This document shows, piece by piece, positions 7,065-15,020 of a stretch of 64,000 nt of DNA (positions are counted from its first letter, which is position 1; each line of letters opens with the position of its first letter). The DNA comes from JBEVOS01 sp044226655 (GTDB lineage Bacteria > Pseudomonadota > Alphaproteobacteria > Caulobacterales > Aquidulcibacteraceae): NCBI GenBank assembly GCA_044226655.1, contig JBGAGO010000001.1, positions 248,001 through 312,000 of the forward strand, read 5' to 3'. Below the pieces are notes generated by a model. That model ran no database searches and was not told the DNA's origin. It worked only from the letters and a program-made list of their open reading frames with translations. The position numbers were made by a program, and so were the translations under genes.

Positions 7065-8861
7065 ATGGGCGTCTTTGACAAGCTGAAGAGCGATCTTGCG
7101 CTCATCGACGGGCTTGTCCGCTCGCTGCGCGCCTATCGCGGGTTGACGGCGGATGCCACGATCACCGCCGCCGACGATATCGAGCGCAGCGTCGACCGCT
7201 TTCCCGACAATATTGCGTTTCGCTTCGAAGGCGCCTCGCTCACTTATCGCGATCTCGATGCGCTCGCCAACCGGATCGCGCATTGGGCGCAGGCCGCCGG
7301 CATGAAGCGCGGCGATACGGTCGCGCTGTTCGTCGCCAACCGGCCGGATTACGTGGCGTGCTGGGTGGGGCTGGCGAAGATCGGCGTGGCGAGCGCGCTC
7401 ATCAACACCAATCTCGTCGGCGCGCCGCTGGCGCATTGCATCAACATCGCCAACGCCGATCATGTGATCGTGTCCAGCGATCTGCTCGATCCGCTGAAGG
7501 GCGTCTCCAACCAGCTCACGCGCGGACCGAAAATCTGGAATCTCGACGGGCCCGCTGAAGGCGCGGAAGATCTCGCTGCGGAGTTGGCGGCGCAAAGCGC
7601 CGAGCGGCCGCCCGTTTCCGTGCGCGAGGGCATGAAAGCGACCGATGTCGCGCTCTATGTCTATACCAGCGGCACGACCGGCGCGCCGAAGGCCGCGCGC
7701 ATGACGCATTTGCGGCTCATGGGCATGTTGCGCGCCTTCATCGGCGGCGGCCATGCGCGGCCGAGTGACCGCGTCTATGTCACCTTGCCGCTTTATCACG
7801 CCACCGGCGGATTGACGGGCATCGGCTTTGCGCTGGAGACCGGCGCGACCGTCATCCTGCGCCGCAAATTCTCCGCCTCGCATTTCTGGCAGGAAGCCTA
7901 TGACGAAAAGGCGACCGTGTTCTTCTATATCGGCGAGCTGTGCCGTTATCTCTTGAACGCGCCGCCGCATCCTTTGGAGACCAAGCACAGTTTGCGCCTC
8001 GGCGTCGGCAATGGCCTGCGGCCCGAAGTGTGGGAGAAATTCCAGACGCGCTTCAAGATTCCGAAAATGCTCGAATTCTACGGCTCGACCGAAGGCAATG
8101 TGTCGATCCTCAATTTCGACGGCAAGGTCGGCTCGATCGGGCGCATTCCGAGCTGGCTGCAGCGACGCATGAATGTGCGGCTGGTGAAATTCGATGTCGA
8201 AACCGACGCGCCGGTGCGCACGGCGGATGGGCTCTGCGTCGAAGCCGCGCCTGACGAGCCTGGCGAAGCCTTGGGCGAAATCCGCAGCGACGATGCGCGC
8301 TTTCAATTCCAGGGCTATTCGGGCGATCCCAAGCAGACCGAGAAGAAGATTCTGCGCAACGTGTTCCGCGAAGGCGATGCGTGGTTCCGCACCGGCGATC
8401 TCTTGCGCAAGGATGCGGACGGCTATTTCTATTTCGTCGATCGCATCGGCGACACGTTCCGCTGGAAAGGCGAGAATGTTTCGACCAACGAGGTCGGCGA
8501 CATGATCACGCAGATCGACGGCGTCGCAGAAGCCAATGTGTACGGCGTGAAGATCGGCGATCTCGACGGGCGCGCGGGCATGGCGGCGGTGACGCCCGGC
8601 CCGGGCTTCGATCTGGCGAAATTGCACGACGGCGTGCGCCGCGAACTCGCGCCCTATGCGCGCCCGCTCTTCATCCGCGTGCAGCCAGCGATCGAAACCA
8701 CCGGCACGTTCAAATATCGCAAGGTCGATCTGGTCACCGAAGGCTTCGATCCCAACAAAACGACGGACGCGCTCTATTTCGACGATCCGGACGCCAATGC
8801 CTACACGCCGGTCACGCCGGCGCTCTACGCGGACATTCAATCCGGCGCGCGGCGGGTGTGA
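7065..8861 (+). CDS. Long-chain acyl-CoA synthetase, FATP/VLACS type
   Basis: A 598-residue adenylate-forming enzyme that activates long or very long fatty acids to acyl-CoA with ATP. The AMP-binding P-loop YTSGTTGAPKAA lies at about residues 200-211, the FYGSTEGN motif near residue 340 and the TGDLLRKDADGYFYFVDR motif near 445. The overall length and the second half resemble FATP-type synthetases, not FadD. It starts with an ATG after GTGGAGCGCG. Its stop overlaps the GTG start of the next gene. It is one of several fatty-acid metabolism genes in the window. Confidence 0.9.
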   Translation: MGVFDKLKSDLALIDGLVRSLRAYRGLTADATITAADDIERSVDRFPDNIAFRFEGASLTYRDLDALANRIAHWAQAAGMKRGDTVALFVANRPDYVACWVGLAKIGVASALINTNLVGAPLAHCINIANADHVIVSSDLLDPLKGVSNQLTRGPKIWNLDGPAEGAEDLAAELAAQSAERPPVSVREGMKATDVALYVYTSGTTGAPKAARMTHLRLMGMLRAFIGGGHARPSDRVYVTLPLYHATGGLTGIGFALETGATVILRRKFSASHFWQEAYDEKATVFFYIGELCRYLLNAPPHPLETKHSLRLGVGNGLRPEVWEKFQTRFKIPKMLEFYGSTEGNVSILNFDGKVGSIGRIPSWLQRRMNVRLVKFDVETDAPVRTADGLCVEAAPDEPGEALGEIRSDDARFQFQGYSGDPKQTEKKILRNVFREGDAWFRTGDLLRKDADGYFYFVDRIGDTFRWKGENVSTNEVGDMITQIDGVAEANVYGVKIGDLDGRAGMAAVTPGPGFDLAKLHDGVRRELAPYARPLFIRVQPAIETTGTFKYRKVDLVTEGFDPNKTTDALYFDDPDANAYTPVTPALYADIQSGARRV

Positions 8862-9379
8862 GCTTCCTCATCGATCCGACGGCCGAGCGCGATATCGCCG
8901 CGCTGCAGGATGTAGAGCGCGCGGCGACCGAGATGTTTCGCGGCACGGGCCTGTTGCCGGAGTCGCTGTTCGACGACCCGGAGGTGACGGCGCGCAGCAC
9001 GCATCTCGGCTATATCGCCAACGGCGTTTCGCTGACCGCGCGTGTGGGCGCAGCGCCCGTCGGCTTCGCGATCGGGCGCGCGCTGCCGGGCAGCTTTTAT
9101 CTCGCTGAGCTCAGCGTGCATCCTGCGCACGGGCGCCAAGGCATCGGGCGCGCGCTGGTGGAGATGTATTGCACGACGGCGTTCGGCATCGGCGCATCCT
9201 GCGTCACGCTGTCGACGTTTCGCGACGTGCCATGGAACGGCCCGTTCTACGCCAGCATGGGCTTTCGCGAGATTGCGCGCGCGCAGTTCACGCCGTGGAT
9301 GAAAGAGTACGAAGACAATCAGGCGCGCGGCGGGCTGGATGTGACGAAGCGCTGTTTCATGCAAAGGGATCGCGCGTAG
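8858..9379 (+). CDS. GNAT family N-acetyltransferase
   Basis: A 173-residue acetyltransferase. The central block YLAELSVHPAHGRQGIGRALVEM contains the acetyl-CoA-binding (Q/R)xxGx(G/A) motif as RQGIGRA, and the later part (VPWNGPFYASMGFREI) is the usual C-terminal GNAT strand/helix. The start is the GTG at 8858, whose last bases form the TGA of the acyl-CoA synthetase (GTGTGA), so the two are translationally coupled. The substrate is unknown. It is followed directly by a REP-like palindrome. Confidence 0.85.
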   Translation: MSFLIDPTAERDIAALQDVERAATEMFRGTGLLPESLFDDPEVTARSTHLGYIANGVSLTARVGAAPVGFAIGRALPGSFYLAELSVHPAHGRQGIGRALVEMYCTTAFGIGASCVTLSTFRDVPWNGPFYASMGFREIARAQFTPWMKEYEDNQARGGLDVTKRCFMQRDRA

Positions 9380-9380
9380 C

Positions 9381-9438
9381 CGTACCGCCGGCTTCCAGCC
9401 GGCATGGCGCAATCTGCCGGCTGGAAGCCGGCGGTACG
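9381..9438. repeat. REP-like palindrome, copy 1
   Basis: A 58-bp inverted repeat. The left arm begins CGTACCGCCGGCTTCCAGCC and the right arm ends GGCTGGAAGCCGGCGGTACG, with a short unpaired centre. It lies between a + strand and a - strand gene end and can fold into a long stem in RNA. The same element occurs at 22672-22727 and 56667-56724. Confidence 0.9.
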
Positions 9439-9450
9439 AAACGAAACACG

Positions 9451-10218
9451 CTAATCGAAGCTCGCGGCGAGCGCACCGCCGACATCGATGAGGCGGCCGT
9501 TGCGGCCATAGGCGTCGTGAAGCGCGTCCGGCGTCAGCGCTGCGCGCGGCGCGCCTTCGGCGATGATGGCGCCATCGCGCAGCAGCACGACATGATGGGC
9601 GGCGCGCGCGGCGAGCGCGACATCATGCGTCGAGAACAGCACCGCGCCCTCGCCCGCCACGTGGGCGCGCATGATATCGAGCACGGCGAGCGCCTGGGCG
9701 GGATCGAGGCTGGCGGTCGGTTCATCGAGCACGAGCACGGGCGCGCTTTGCGCCAGCGCGCGGGCGAGATGGGCGCGGATACGCTCGCCGCCGGAAATCT
9801 CATCCATGCGCCGCGTGCGCAGCGCGCTCATGGCGCAGGCGTCGAGCGCGGAATCGACCGCGGCTTTGTCTTCGGGGCCCAGGCGGTCGGGCGGCGCGCC
9901 ATGCGCGAAGCGGCCGAGCGCGACCAGACGTTCGACGCTGATCGGCCAGGCGGCTTCGGGCTGCTGCGGCAGATAGGCGGCGCGGCGCGCGCGCAAAGCC
10001 GGGTCCATCAGGCGCGGATCGGCGCCGTGAATGCGCGCGCGGCCATGCGCCAAAGGAATGAGCCCCATCGCGGCGCGGATCAGCGTGGATTTGCCCGAGC
10101 CGTTCGGCCCCAGAAGCGCGACGACGGCGCCGCGCGGCGCGGCGATCGAAACGCCCTTCACGATCAGGCGGCGGCCATAGGAGATTTCCGCGTTTTCGAG
10201 CGCGAGCAGCGGGATCAT
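9451..10218 (-). CDS. Iron-siderophore/cobalamin-type ABC transporter ATPase
   Basis: A 255-residue ATP-binding subunit of a FecE/BtuD-type importer. Walker A (GPNGSGKST) lies at about residues 37-45, the signature (SGGER) near 143 and Walker B (VLVLDEPTASLD) near 163, with the H-loop His in the STHDV segment. It overlaps the permease gene by 4 bp, giving the order binding protein-permease-ATPase. The substrate (ferric siderophore, haem or B12) cannot be decided from sequence. No cobalamin riboswitch is visible upstream of the operon. Confidence 0.92.
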   Translation of the reverse strand: MIPLLALENAEISYGRRLIVKGVSIAAPRGAVVALLGPNGSGKSTLIRAAMGLIPLAHGRARIHGADPRLMDPALRARRAAYLPQQPEAAWPISVERLVALGRFAHGAPPDRLGPEDKAAVDSALDACAMSALRTRRMDEISGGERIRAHLARALAQSAPVLVLDEPTASLDPAQALAVLDIMRAHVAGEGAVLFSTHDVALAARAAHHVVLLRDGAIIAEGAPRAALTPDALHDAYGRNGRLIDVGGALAASFD

Positions 10219-11207
10219 CGCATGCCTCCGCGGGCGGCGAGGCGCGCGGCGATCAGCGCAAAGATCGGCCCGCCGATCAGCGCGGCTGCGACGCCGAGCT
10301 TCAACTCCGTGTTGGTTGGCAACAAACGCACGATTAGATCGGCGAGCGTCAGCATGGCGCCGCCGGCCAGCGCCGAGGGGATCAGCACGCGCGCCGGATC
10401 GTAGCCGACGCGGCCGCGCACGAGATGGGGCGCTGCGACGCCGATGAAGCCGATGACGCCGACGAACGCGGTCGCTGCGCCCGCCGCGATCGCCGCGCCG
10501 AGCACGACGAGCACGCGCGTGCGGTTGAGTTTGACGCCAACGGCTTCCGCCGCCTCTTCGCCCAAAGTGAGCGCCTGCAAGCCGCTGCGCGCAAAGAGGA
10601 TGAGCGCGGCGCCGACCGCGAGGAACGGCGCGACCATCGCCACATCCTCAAGGCTGCGCCCTTCCACCGTGCCGAGCGTCCAGTTCACGAGATCGGCGAG
10701 CGCGGCGGGATTGGGCGCCAGATTGAGCGCGAGCGCGATGAGGCCGCCGGCGAAGCTGGAAAGGCCGATGCCGATCAGCGCGAGCGTCGCGGAGCTGCGC
10801 GTCGCCGCGCCCAGCCAGGTCACGAACACGGCGGCGGCGAGCGCAAGGCCGAGCGCGGAGAACGGCGGCGCATAGGGCCAGGCGGCGGCCGCGCCGGTGA
10901 TGAAGGCGATGACGGCGCCGAGCGCGGCGAAGCCCGATATGCCGATGACGCCCGCGTCCGCGAGCGGATTGCGCAGCAGGCCCTGGAGGCTTGCGCCGGC
11001 GAGCGCGAGGGCCGCGCCCACGAGCCACGCCATCAGCGTGCGCGGCAAACGAATCTCGCGCACGATCAAACTCGCCTGCTCGCTCCCGCCGCCGAACAAA
11101 GCGGCGATGACATCGCCGGGCGCGATCGAGACCGAGCCGATGAACAGGCCCGCGCAGAGTGCGAGCACGGAGGCTGCAACCAAGGTGAGCGTGAGACGGT
11201 CTTTCAT
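10215..11207 (-). CDS. FecCD-family ABC transporter permease
   Basis: A 330-residue inner-membrane permease of the FecCD/BtuC family with about ten hydrophobic segments. Conserved family blocks are visible: VREIRLPRTLMAWLVGAALA (residues about 46-65), the LQGLLRNPLADAGVIGISGFA block that follows, and GFIGVAAPHLVRGRVGYDPAR near the ATPase-coupling loop. I chose the ATG at 11207 rather than the longer frame because it overlaps the binding-protein stop (ATGA) and is followed by a normal first transmembrane helix. It is the middle gene of the importer operon. Confidence 0.92.
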   Translation of the reverse strand: MKDRLTLTLVAASVLALCAGLFIGSVSIAPGDVIAALFGGGSEQASLIVREIRLPRTLMAWLVGAALALAGASLQGLLRNPLADAGVIGISGFAALGAVIAFITGAAAAWPYAPPFSALGLALAAAVFVTWLGAATRSSATLALIGIGLSSFAGGLIALALNLAPNPAALADLVNWTLGTVEGRSLEDVAMVAPFLAVGAALILFARSGLQALTLGEEAAEAVGVKLNRTRVLVVLGAAIAAGAATAFVGVIGFIGVAAPHLVRGRVGYDPARVLIPSALAGGAMLTLADLIVRLLPTNTELKLGVAAALIGGPIFALIAARLAARGGMR

Positions 11208-12019
11208 GGCGCGTCGATCACGGCGGCCAGACGCTCGGCGGCGCCGATGGCGTACCACGCATCGCACGACACCAGATCGGCCGGCAGCGCGACGCGGCGC
11301 GCCTGCGCCAGCGCGCGGCGCAGCGCCGGATGGCGCGCATAGGTGAAGGGCGTGGCGTTGATCTGTCCGGTTTCGAAAAATGCCGTGGCGACGATCTGCG
11401 GCGGCCGCTGCATCAAGGCTTCCAGCGGCAGCACCTGCCAGCCCGGGCTGGCGCGCGCATTGCGCCCGCCTGCGGCTTCGATGACAGCGTTCATCAGCAC
11501 GTCCGGCCCGGACACGGCGCCGGACGAGGTGAGATAGAGCACGGCGGGCGGCGCCGCGGGCCAGCGCGCGCGCAGCGCGGCGAGCCGCGCATCGAGATCG
11601 CGCGCCATGGCTTCGCCGCGCGCCGAACTGCCGAGCGCTTCGGCGGCGTAGAGCAGCTCGGCGCGAGCTGCGGCGAAATCGCGCGCATCGGTGAGCTGCA
11701 GCATGGGCACGCCCAAGCGGGCATAATGGCGCGCAGCATCGACGCCGCCGCCCCAGGTGCGCACCACGAGATCGGGATGGAAGGCGAGCGCGTCTTCAAG
11801 CCCGCCGCGCGTGGTGGGCAGGCCGATGGCGCTGCGCCGGTAATAGGAATCGTCGCGCGTCGCGCCCCGGCTCAGCGCGGCGATACGCCCACGATCAGCC
11901 AGCGCCAGCACATATTGATCGGCGCAATAATCGAGGCTGACGATGCGCTGCGGCGCGGCGCCGGCGGGCGCACAGAAAAGGGCGAGCATGATCGCCAGGA
12001 CCGCCGCCGCACGCGCCAA
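11204..12019 (-). CDS. Periplasmic substrate-binding protein of FecCD-type importer
   Basis: A 271-residue BtuF/FhuD-type solute-binding protein that delivers a metal chelate to the permease. It has a signal peptide (LARAAAVLAIMLALF to APAGAAPQ) followed by the family opening RIVSLDYCADQYVLALAD and later PDLVVRTW. I propose the TTG at 12019 as start, because AGGAGG lies 5 bp upstream and the signal peptide begins there. The ATG at 12076 gives 19 extra, unlikely residues. It is the first gene of the three-gene importer operon. Its promoter must lie in the roughly 100 bp shared with the divergent TVP38 gene. Confidence 0.85.
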   Translation of the reverse strand: MARAAAVLAIMLALFCAPAGAAPQRIVSLDYCADQYVLALADRGRIAALSRGATRDDSYYRRSAIGLPTTRGGLEDALAFHPDLVVRTWGGGVDAARHYARLGVPMLQLTDARDFAAARAELLYAAEALGSSARGEAMARDLDARLAALRARWPAAPPAVLYLTSSGAVSGPDVLMNAVIEAAGGRNARASPGWQVLPLEALMQRPPQIVATAFFETGQINATPFTYARHPALRRALAQARRVALPADLVSCDAWYAIGAAERLAAVIDAP

Positions 12020-12122
12020 ACCCGCCTCCTCCCCCAAGCCGGCGCGGACCCTAGTGGCCCGTTCTGCGCGGAGCAATGCGGGGGGAGATGCAGCCTGCGC
12101 GCGATTAGGCTATAGGGCGGCG

Positions 12123-12824
12123 ATGGACCGGTTTGTCCGCTATCTCCCTATCCTGTTCATTGCGCTGGCGATCGCGGCGTTCTTCGGCTCCGACCTGCAT
12201 GGGCTGGTGTCGATCGAGACCTTGCGCGCGCAGCGCGACGCGCTGGACGCCTTTGTGGATGACCATCGCGTGGCGGCGGTCGCGCTCTATCTGGTGAGCT
12301 TCGTGACGCTGATCCTGCTGTCGCTGCCGGTGTCGTTCGTGATGACGGTGGCGGGCGGCTATCTGTTCGGGCCGACCTTGGCGGTGCCGCTGGCGCTGAT
12401 CGCCGTCACCGGCGGGTCGACGCTGTTCGTGGTGCTGACGCGCAGCGCTTTGGGCGCCTTGATGCGCGACCGGCTGAAAGGGCGGCTCGCGCGGCTCGAA
12501 CGCGGCTTCAAGGCCGATGCGTTCAATTACCTGCTGGTGCTGCGGCTGACGCCGGCGGCGCCGGTGTTTCTCACCAATCTGGCGGCCGGGCTTGTGGGCA
12601 TGAAGCTCAAACATTTCGCGCTGGCGACGTTCCTCGGCCTCATCCCGGTGACGATCGTGTTCGCGGGCGTGGGCCATGGCCTGCGCGCGGCGTTCGAGGC
12701 GGGGCTCGACGCCGATCCGGTTGCGGCGGCGCGCAGGCTGATGCTGTCGCCGGAGGTGATCCTGCCCATTATGGGCCTCATCGCGCTGTCGCTGCTGCCG
12801 GTCGCGATGAAGCGGCGCGCTTAA
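12123..12824 (+). CDS. TVP38/TMEM64 family membrane protein
   Basis: A 233-residue inner-membrane protein of the VTT (SNARE-associated/DedA-like) superfamily. The hallmark block SFVMTVAGGYLFGPTLAVPLALIAVTGGSTLFVVLTR (about residues 75-110) and the FNYLLVLRLTPAAPVFLTNLAAGLVG segment match the re-entrant loops of this family. Members move or scramble lipids, or support membrane homeostasis, by family knowledge. The start is the ATG at 12123. The stop codon shares the palindrome TTAA with the stop of efp on the other strand (12821-12824). Confidence 0.85.
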   Translation: MDRFVRYLPILFIALAIAAFFGSDLHGLVSIETLRAQRDALDAFVDDHRVAAVALYLVSFVTLILLSLPVSFVMTVAGGYLFGPTLAVPLALIAVTGGSTLFVVLTRSALGALMRDRLKGRLARLERGFKADAFNYLLVLRLTPAAPVFLTNLAAGLVGMKLKHFALATFLGLIPVTIVFAGVGHGLRAAFEAGLDADPVAAARRLMLSPEVILPIMGLIALSLLPVAMKRRA

Positions 12825-13393
12825 TCCTTGGCGCGCTCGACGTAGGAGCCGTCATCCGTCGAGACGACGACGCGCGTGCCGACTTCGATATGCGGCGGCA
12901 CCATGGTCTTCACGCCATTGGAGAGCTTGGCGGGCTTGTAGGACGACGAAGCCGTCTGCCCTTTCACGACCGGCTCGGTCTCGACGATTTCGAGCGTGAC
13001 GCGCGAGGGCAGATCGAGCGTCAGGGCCTGGCCTTCATACATGGTGAGATCGACCAGCATTTCCGGTTCGAGATAGGCGGCGGCATCGCCCACCATGTCC
13101 TTGGAGACGGTGACCTGCTCATAATTGGTGGGGTTCATGAACACGAAGCCGGATTCGTCTTCGTAGAGATAGGTGTGCTTGGTCTGCTCGACGAAGGCCT
13201 TCTCCATCGAATCCGTGGTCTTCACGGTGACGGTGGTTTTCACCCCGTCGACGATGCGGCGCATGATGACCGTGGTGGTCGGCGTGCCTTTGCCGGGGCG
13301 GAAATTCTCCGCCGAGAGCACGACGTAGAGCTTGTTGTCTTCATGCTCGATGACATTGCCCTTGCGCACGTCGCTTGCGATGACCTTGACCAC
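12821..13393 (-). CDS. efp: Translation elongation factor P
   Basis: A 190-residue EF-P, which rescues ribosomes stalled at polyproline. The N-terminal KOW-like domain carries the loop RPGKGTP whose lysine (about residue 35) is the site of beta-lysylation. The two OB domains follow, including VTVKTTDSMEKAFVEQ and the C-terminal THIEVGTRV-like block (PPHIEVGTRVVVSTDDGSYVERAK). The start is the GTG at 13393, because the EF-P family begins (V)KVIASDVRKGN. EpmA and EpmB, which modify this lysine, are encoded immediately beyond it on the other strand, so the substrate and both enzymes form one locus. Confidence 0.95.
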   Translation of the reverse strand: MVKVIASDVRKGNVIEHEDNKLYVVLSAENFRPGKGTPTTTVIMRRIVDGVKTTVTVKTTDSMEKAFVEQTKHTYLYEDESGFVFMNPTNYEQVTVSKDMVGDAAAYLEPEMLVDLTMYEGQALTLDLPSRVTLEIVETEPVVKGQTASSSYKPAKLSNGVKTMVPPHIEVGTRVVVSTDDGSYVERAKD

Positions 13394-13492
13394 GATGAAG
13401 CCTTTCCAGGGGCGCAGTCCGCGCCCGCCCTTTGAATTTTCGGCCCGCTCCTTAGCCTGCGTCGGCCCGCGCGCCAAATCGGGGGCGGCGCG

Positions 13493-14539
13493 ATGAGCTG
13501 GGCCGGCGCGGAAGCGCATGCCGACAAACGGCCTTTTCTCCTGGCGCGCGCAAAGGCGCTGGCGGCGATCCGGGCCTGGTTCGCGGACGAGGGCTTCATC
13601 GAGGCGGATGTGGGCGCGCTGGTCCCGACGCCGGGGGCGGAGGTCCATGTCGCGGCGTTCGAGACCGATGGGCGCTACCTGCACACCTCGCCGGAATTCG
13701 CGATGAAGGGCCTGTTGGCGGCGGGCGAGACGAAGATTTTCCGGCTCGGCGCGGCCTATCGCAAGGGCGAACGCGGGGCGCTGCACGCGCCGGAATTCAC
13801 CCTGCTCGAATGGTACCGCGCGGGCGCGCCCTATGAAGAGGTGATGGCCGATTGCGCCGAAATCGCGCGCACGGCGGCGCGGGCGATCGGGACGGAAGCG
13901 ATGCGATGGAAAGAGCGCAGCGCGGATGTGTTTGCGGCGCCGGAGACGATCACCGTGCGCGAGGCGTTTTCAAAGTTCGCGCCCCTCCCCCCTCGGGGGG
14001 AGGGCAGGGAGGGGGGGCGTTCAACCGCCGCTGACGAAACAGAAGGAAGCGATGCGGCGCGTGAGTCCTCAAGCGCGTCGTCTCATTCTGCGCGCCCCCT
14101 CCCCCTACCCCCGCCCCCGGGGGCGGGGGTTACATCATCGGATATGTTCAGTGCGGTGATGGTCGAGAAGATCGAGCCGCATCTGGGCTTGGGGGCGATT
14201 GCGTTTTTGACGGAATATCCAATCGAGGAAGCGGCGCTCGCGCAGCCTTGTGCGCATGATCCTTCGGTCGCGGAGCGCTTCGAGATGTATGCGTGCGGCG
14301 TGGAATTGGCGAACGGCTATGGCGAATTGACCGATGTGGCCGAGCAGAAGCGGCGCTTCAAAGCGGCGATGGATGAAAAGCAAAAGCGCTATGGCGAGCG
14401 CTGGCCCGAACCGCTCGCGTTTTACGACGCGCTGGCGCACATGCCGGCGGCGAGCGGCTGCGCGCTGGGCGTCGACCGACTGATCATGCTGCTTTCGGGC
14501 GCGCGGCGCATCGAGGACGTGCTGTGGAGCGCGCCATGA
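13493..14539 (+). CDS. epmA: EF-P--(R)-beta-lysine ligase EpmA with repeat-derived insertion
   Basis: A 348-residue class II lysyl-tRNA-synthetase-like ligase that attaches (R)-beta-lysine to EF-P. Motif 2 is visible as FRLGAAYRKGERGALHAPEFTLLEWY (about residues 83-108) and motif 3 as GCALGVDRLIMLLSG near the C-terminus. Between REAFSKF and DMFSAVMVEKIEPHL the protein has about 50 low-complexity residues (LPPRGEGREGG ... RPLPLPPPPGAG) encoded by a GC-rich inverted-repeat element at 13979-14132 that stays in frame. E. coli EpmA is 325 residues. The insertion falls in the linker before the last catalytic part, so activity is probably retained. Overlaps the GNAT gene (ATGA). Confidence 0.9.
   Translation: MSWAGAEAHADKRPFLLARAKALAAIRAWFADEGFIEADVGALVPTPGAEVHVAAFETDGRYLHTSPEFAMKGLLAAGETKIFRLGAAYRKGERGALHAPEFTLLEWYRAGAPYEEVMADCAEIARTAARAIGTEAMRWKERSADVFAAPETITVREAFSKFAPLPPRGEGREGGRSTAADETEGSDAARESSSASSHSARPLPLPPPPGAGVTSSDMFSAVMVEKIEPHLGLGAIAFLTEYPIEEAALAQPCAHDPSVAERFEMYACGVELANGYGELTDVAEQKRRFKAAMDEKQKRYGERWPEPLAFYDALAHMPAASGCALGVDRLIMLLSGARRIEDVLWSAP
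13979..14132. repeat. GC-rich inverted-repeat element inside epmA
   Basis: Two C/G-tract palindromes face each other: CCCCTCCCCCCTCGGGGGGAG near 13981-14001 and CCCCCGCCCCCGGGGGCGGGGG near 14107-14128, about 100 bp apart. They bracket a unique centre. Layout and sequence match the elements at 19137-19285 and 20949-21070, where they lie between genes. Here the element is a multiple of three and lacks stops in the epmA frame. Confidence 0.75.
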
Positions 14540-15018
14540 TCCGCGACGCAGAGAGCGGCGATGGCGCGGCGATCCGGCATGTCGAGACGCAGGCGTTCAA
14601 ACGCGCGGATGAAGCCGATCTCGTGGAGCGGCTGCGCGCGGACGGCGACATGCTGTTCGAACTCGTCGCCGTCGAGGACGGCGCAATCGTGGGCCATGTC
14701 GCGCTGTCGAAAATGCGCGGCGATATCGGCGGGCTGGCGGGGCTGGGGCCGATCGGCGTTGCGCCGCTCCGGCAGAAGGACGGCGTCGGCGCGGCGCTGA
14801 TGCGCGCGGCGATCGCGCGCTGCCGCGCGAACGGCGTGCGCGCCATCGTGCTGCTGGGCGATCCGGCCTATTACGCGCGCTTCGGCTTCACGCACGATGC
14901 GGCGGCGAACCTGCACTCGCGCTACGCGGCCAATGCCGCCTTCCAGGCGCTCGAATTGGAGCCGGGCGTTCTCGCCGCGGGCGGAATCGTGCAATACGCG
15001 CCGGCGTTCGGGGGCTGA
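14536..15018 (+). CDS. GNAT N-acetyltransferase (YhbS-like) within EF-P modification locus
   Basis: A 160-residue GNAT protein. It contains EDGAIVGHVALSKM, the block LGPIGVAPLRQKDGVGAALM with the acetyl-CoA-binding loop (QKDGVGAA), and VLLGDPAYYARFGF typical of YhbS-like acetyltransferases. I chose the ATG at 14536, which overlaps the epmA stop and has GGAG upstream. It lies between epmA and epmB with an overlap on one side and 2 bp on the other, so it is co-expressed with the EF-P enzymes. A link to EF-P is only suggested by position. Confidence 0.85.
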   Translation: MIRDAESGDGAAIRHVETQAFKRADEADLVERLRADGDMLFELVAVEDGAIVGHVALSKMRGDIGGLAGLGPIGVAPLRQKDGVGAALMRAAIARCRANGVRAIVLLGDPAYYARFGFTHDAAANLHSRYAANAAFQALELEPGVLAAGGIVQYAPAFGG

Positions 15019-15020
15019 TC

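Noticed and set aside
6993..8840. 615-codon open frame on the minus strand opposite the acyl-CoA synthetase
   Set aside because: High GC leaves antisense frames open. The translation is Arg/Ala/His-rich with no family features, and the plus-strand gene is a clear FATP-type enzyme.
12020..12122. Cobalamin riboswitch upstream of the FecCD-type ABC operon
   Set aside because: The gap is only about 100 bp, too short for the usual 180-200 nt element, and no B12 box is seen.
13979..14132. epmA thought to be a pseudogene
   Set aside because: The insertion keeps the frame and both ends of the enzyme, with motifs 2 and 3, are present. It was kept as a gene with an insert.
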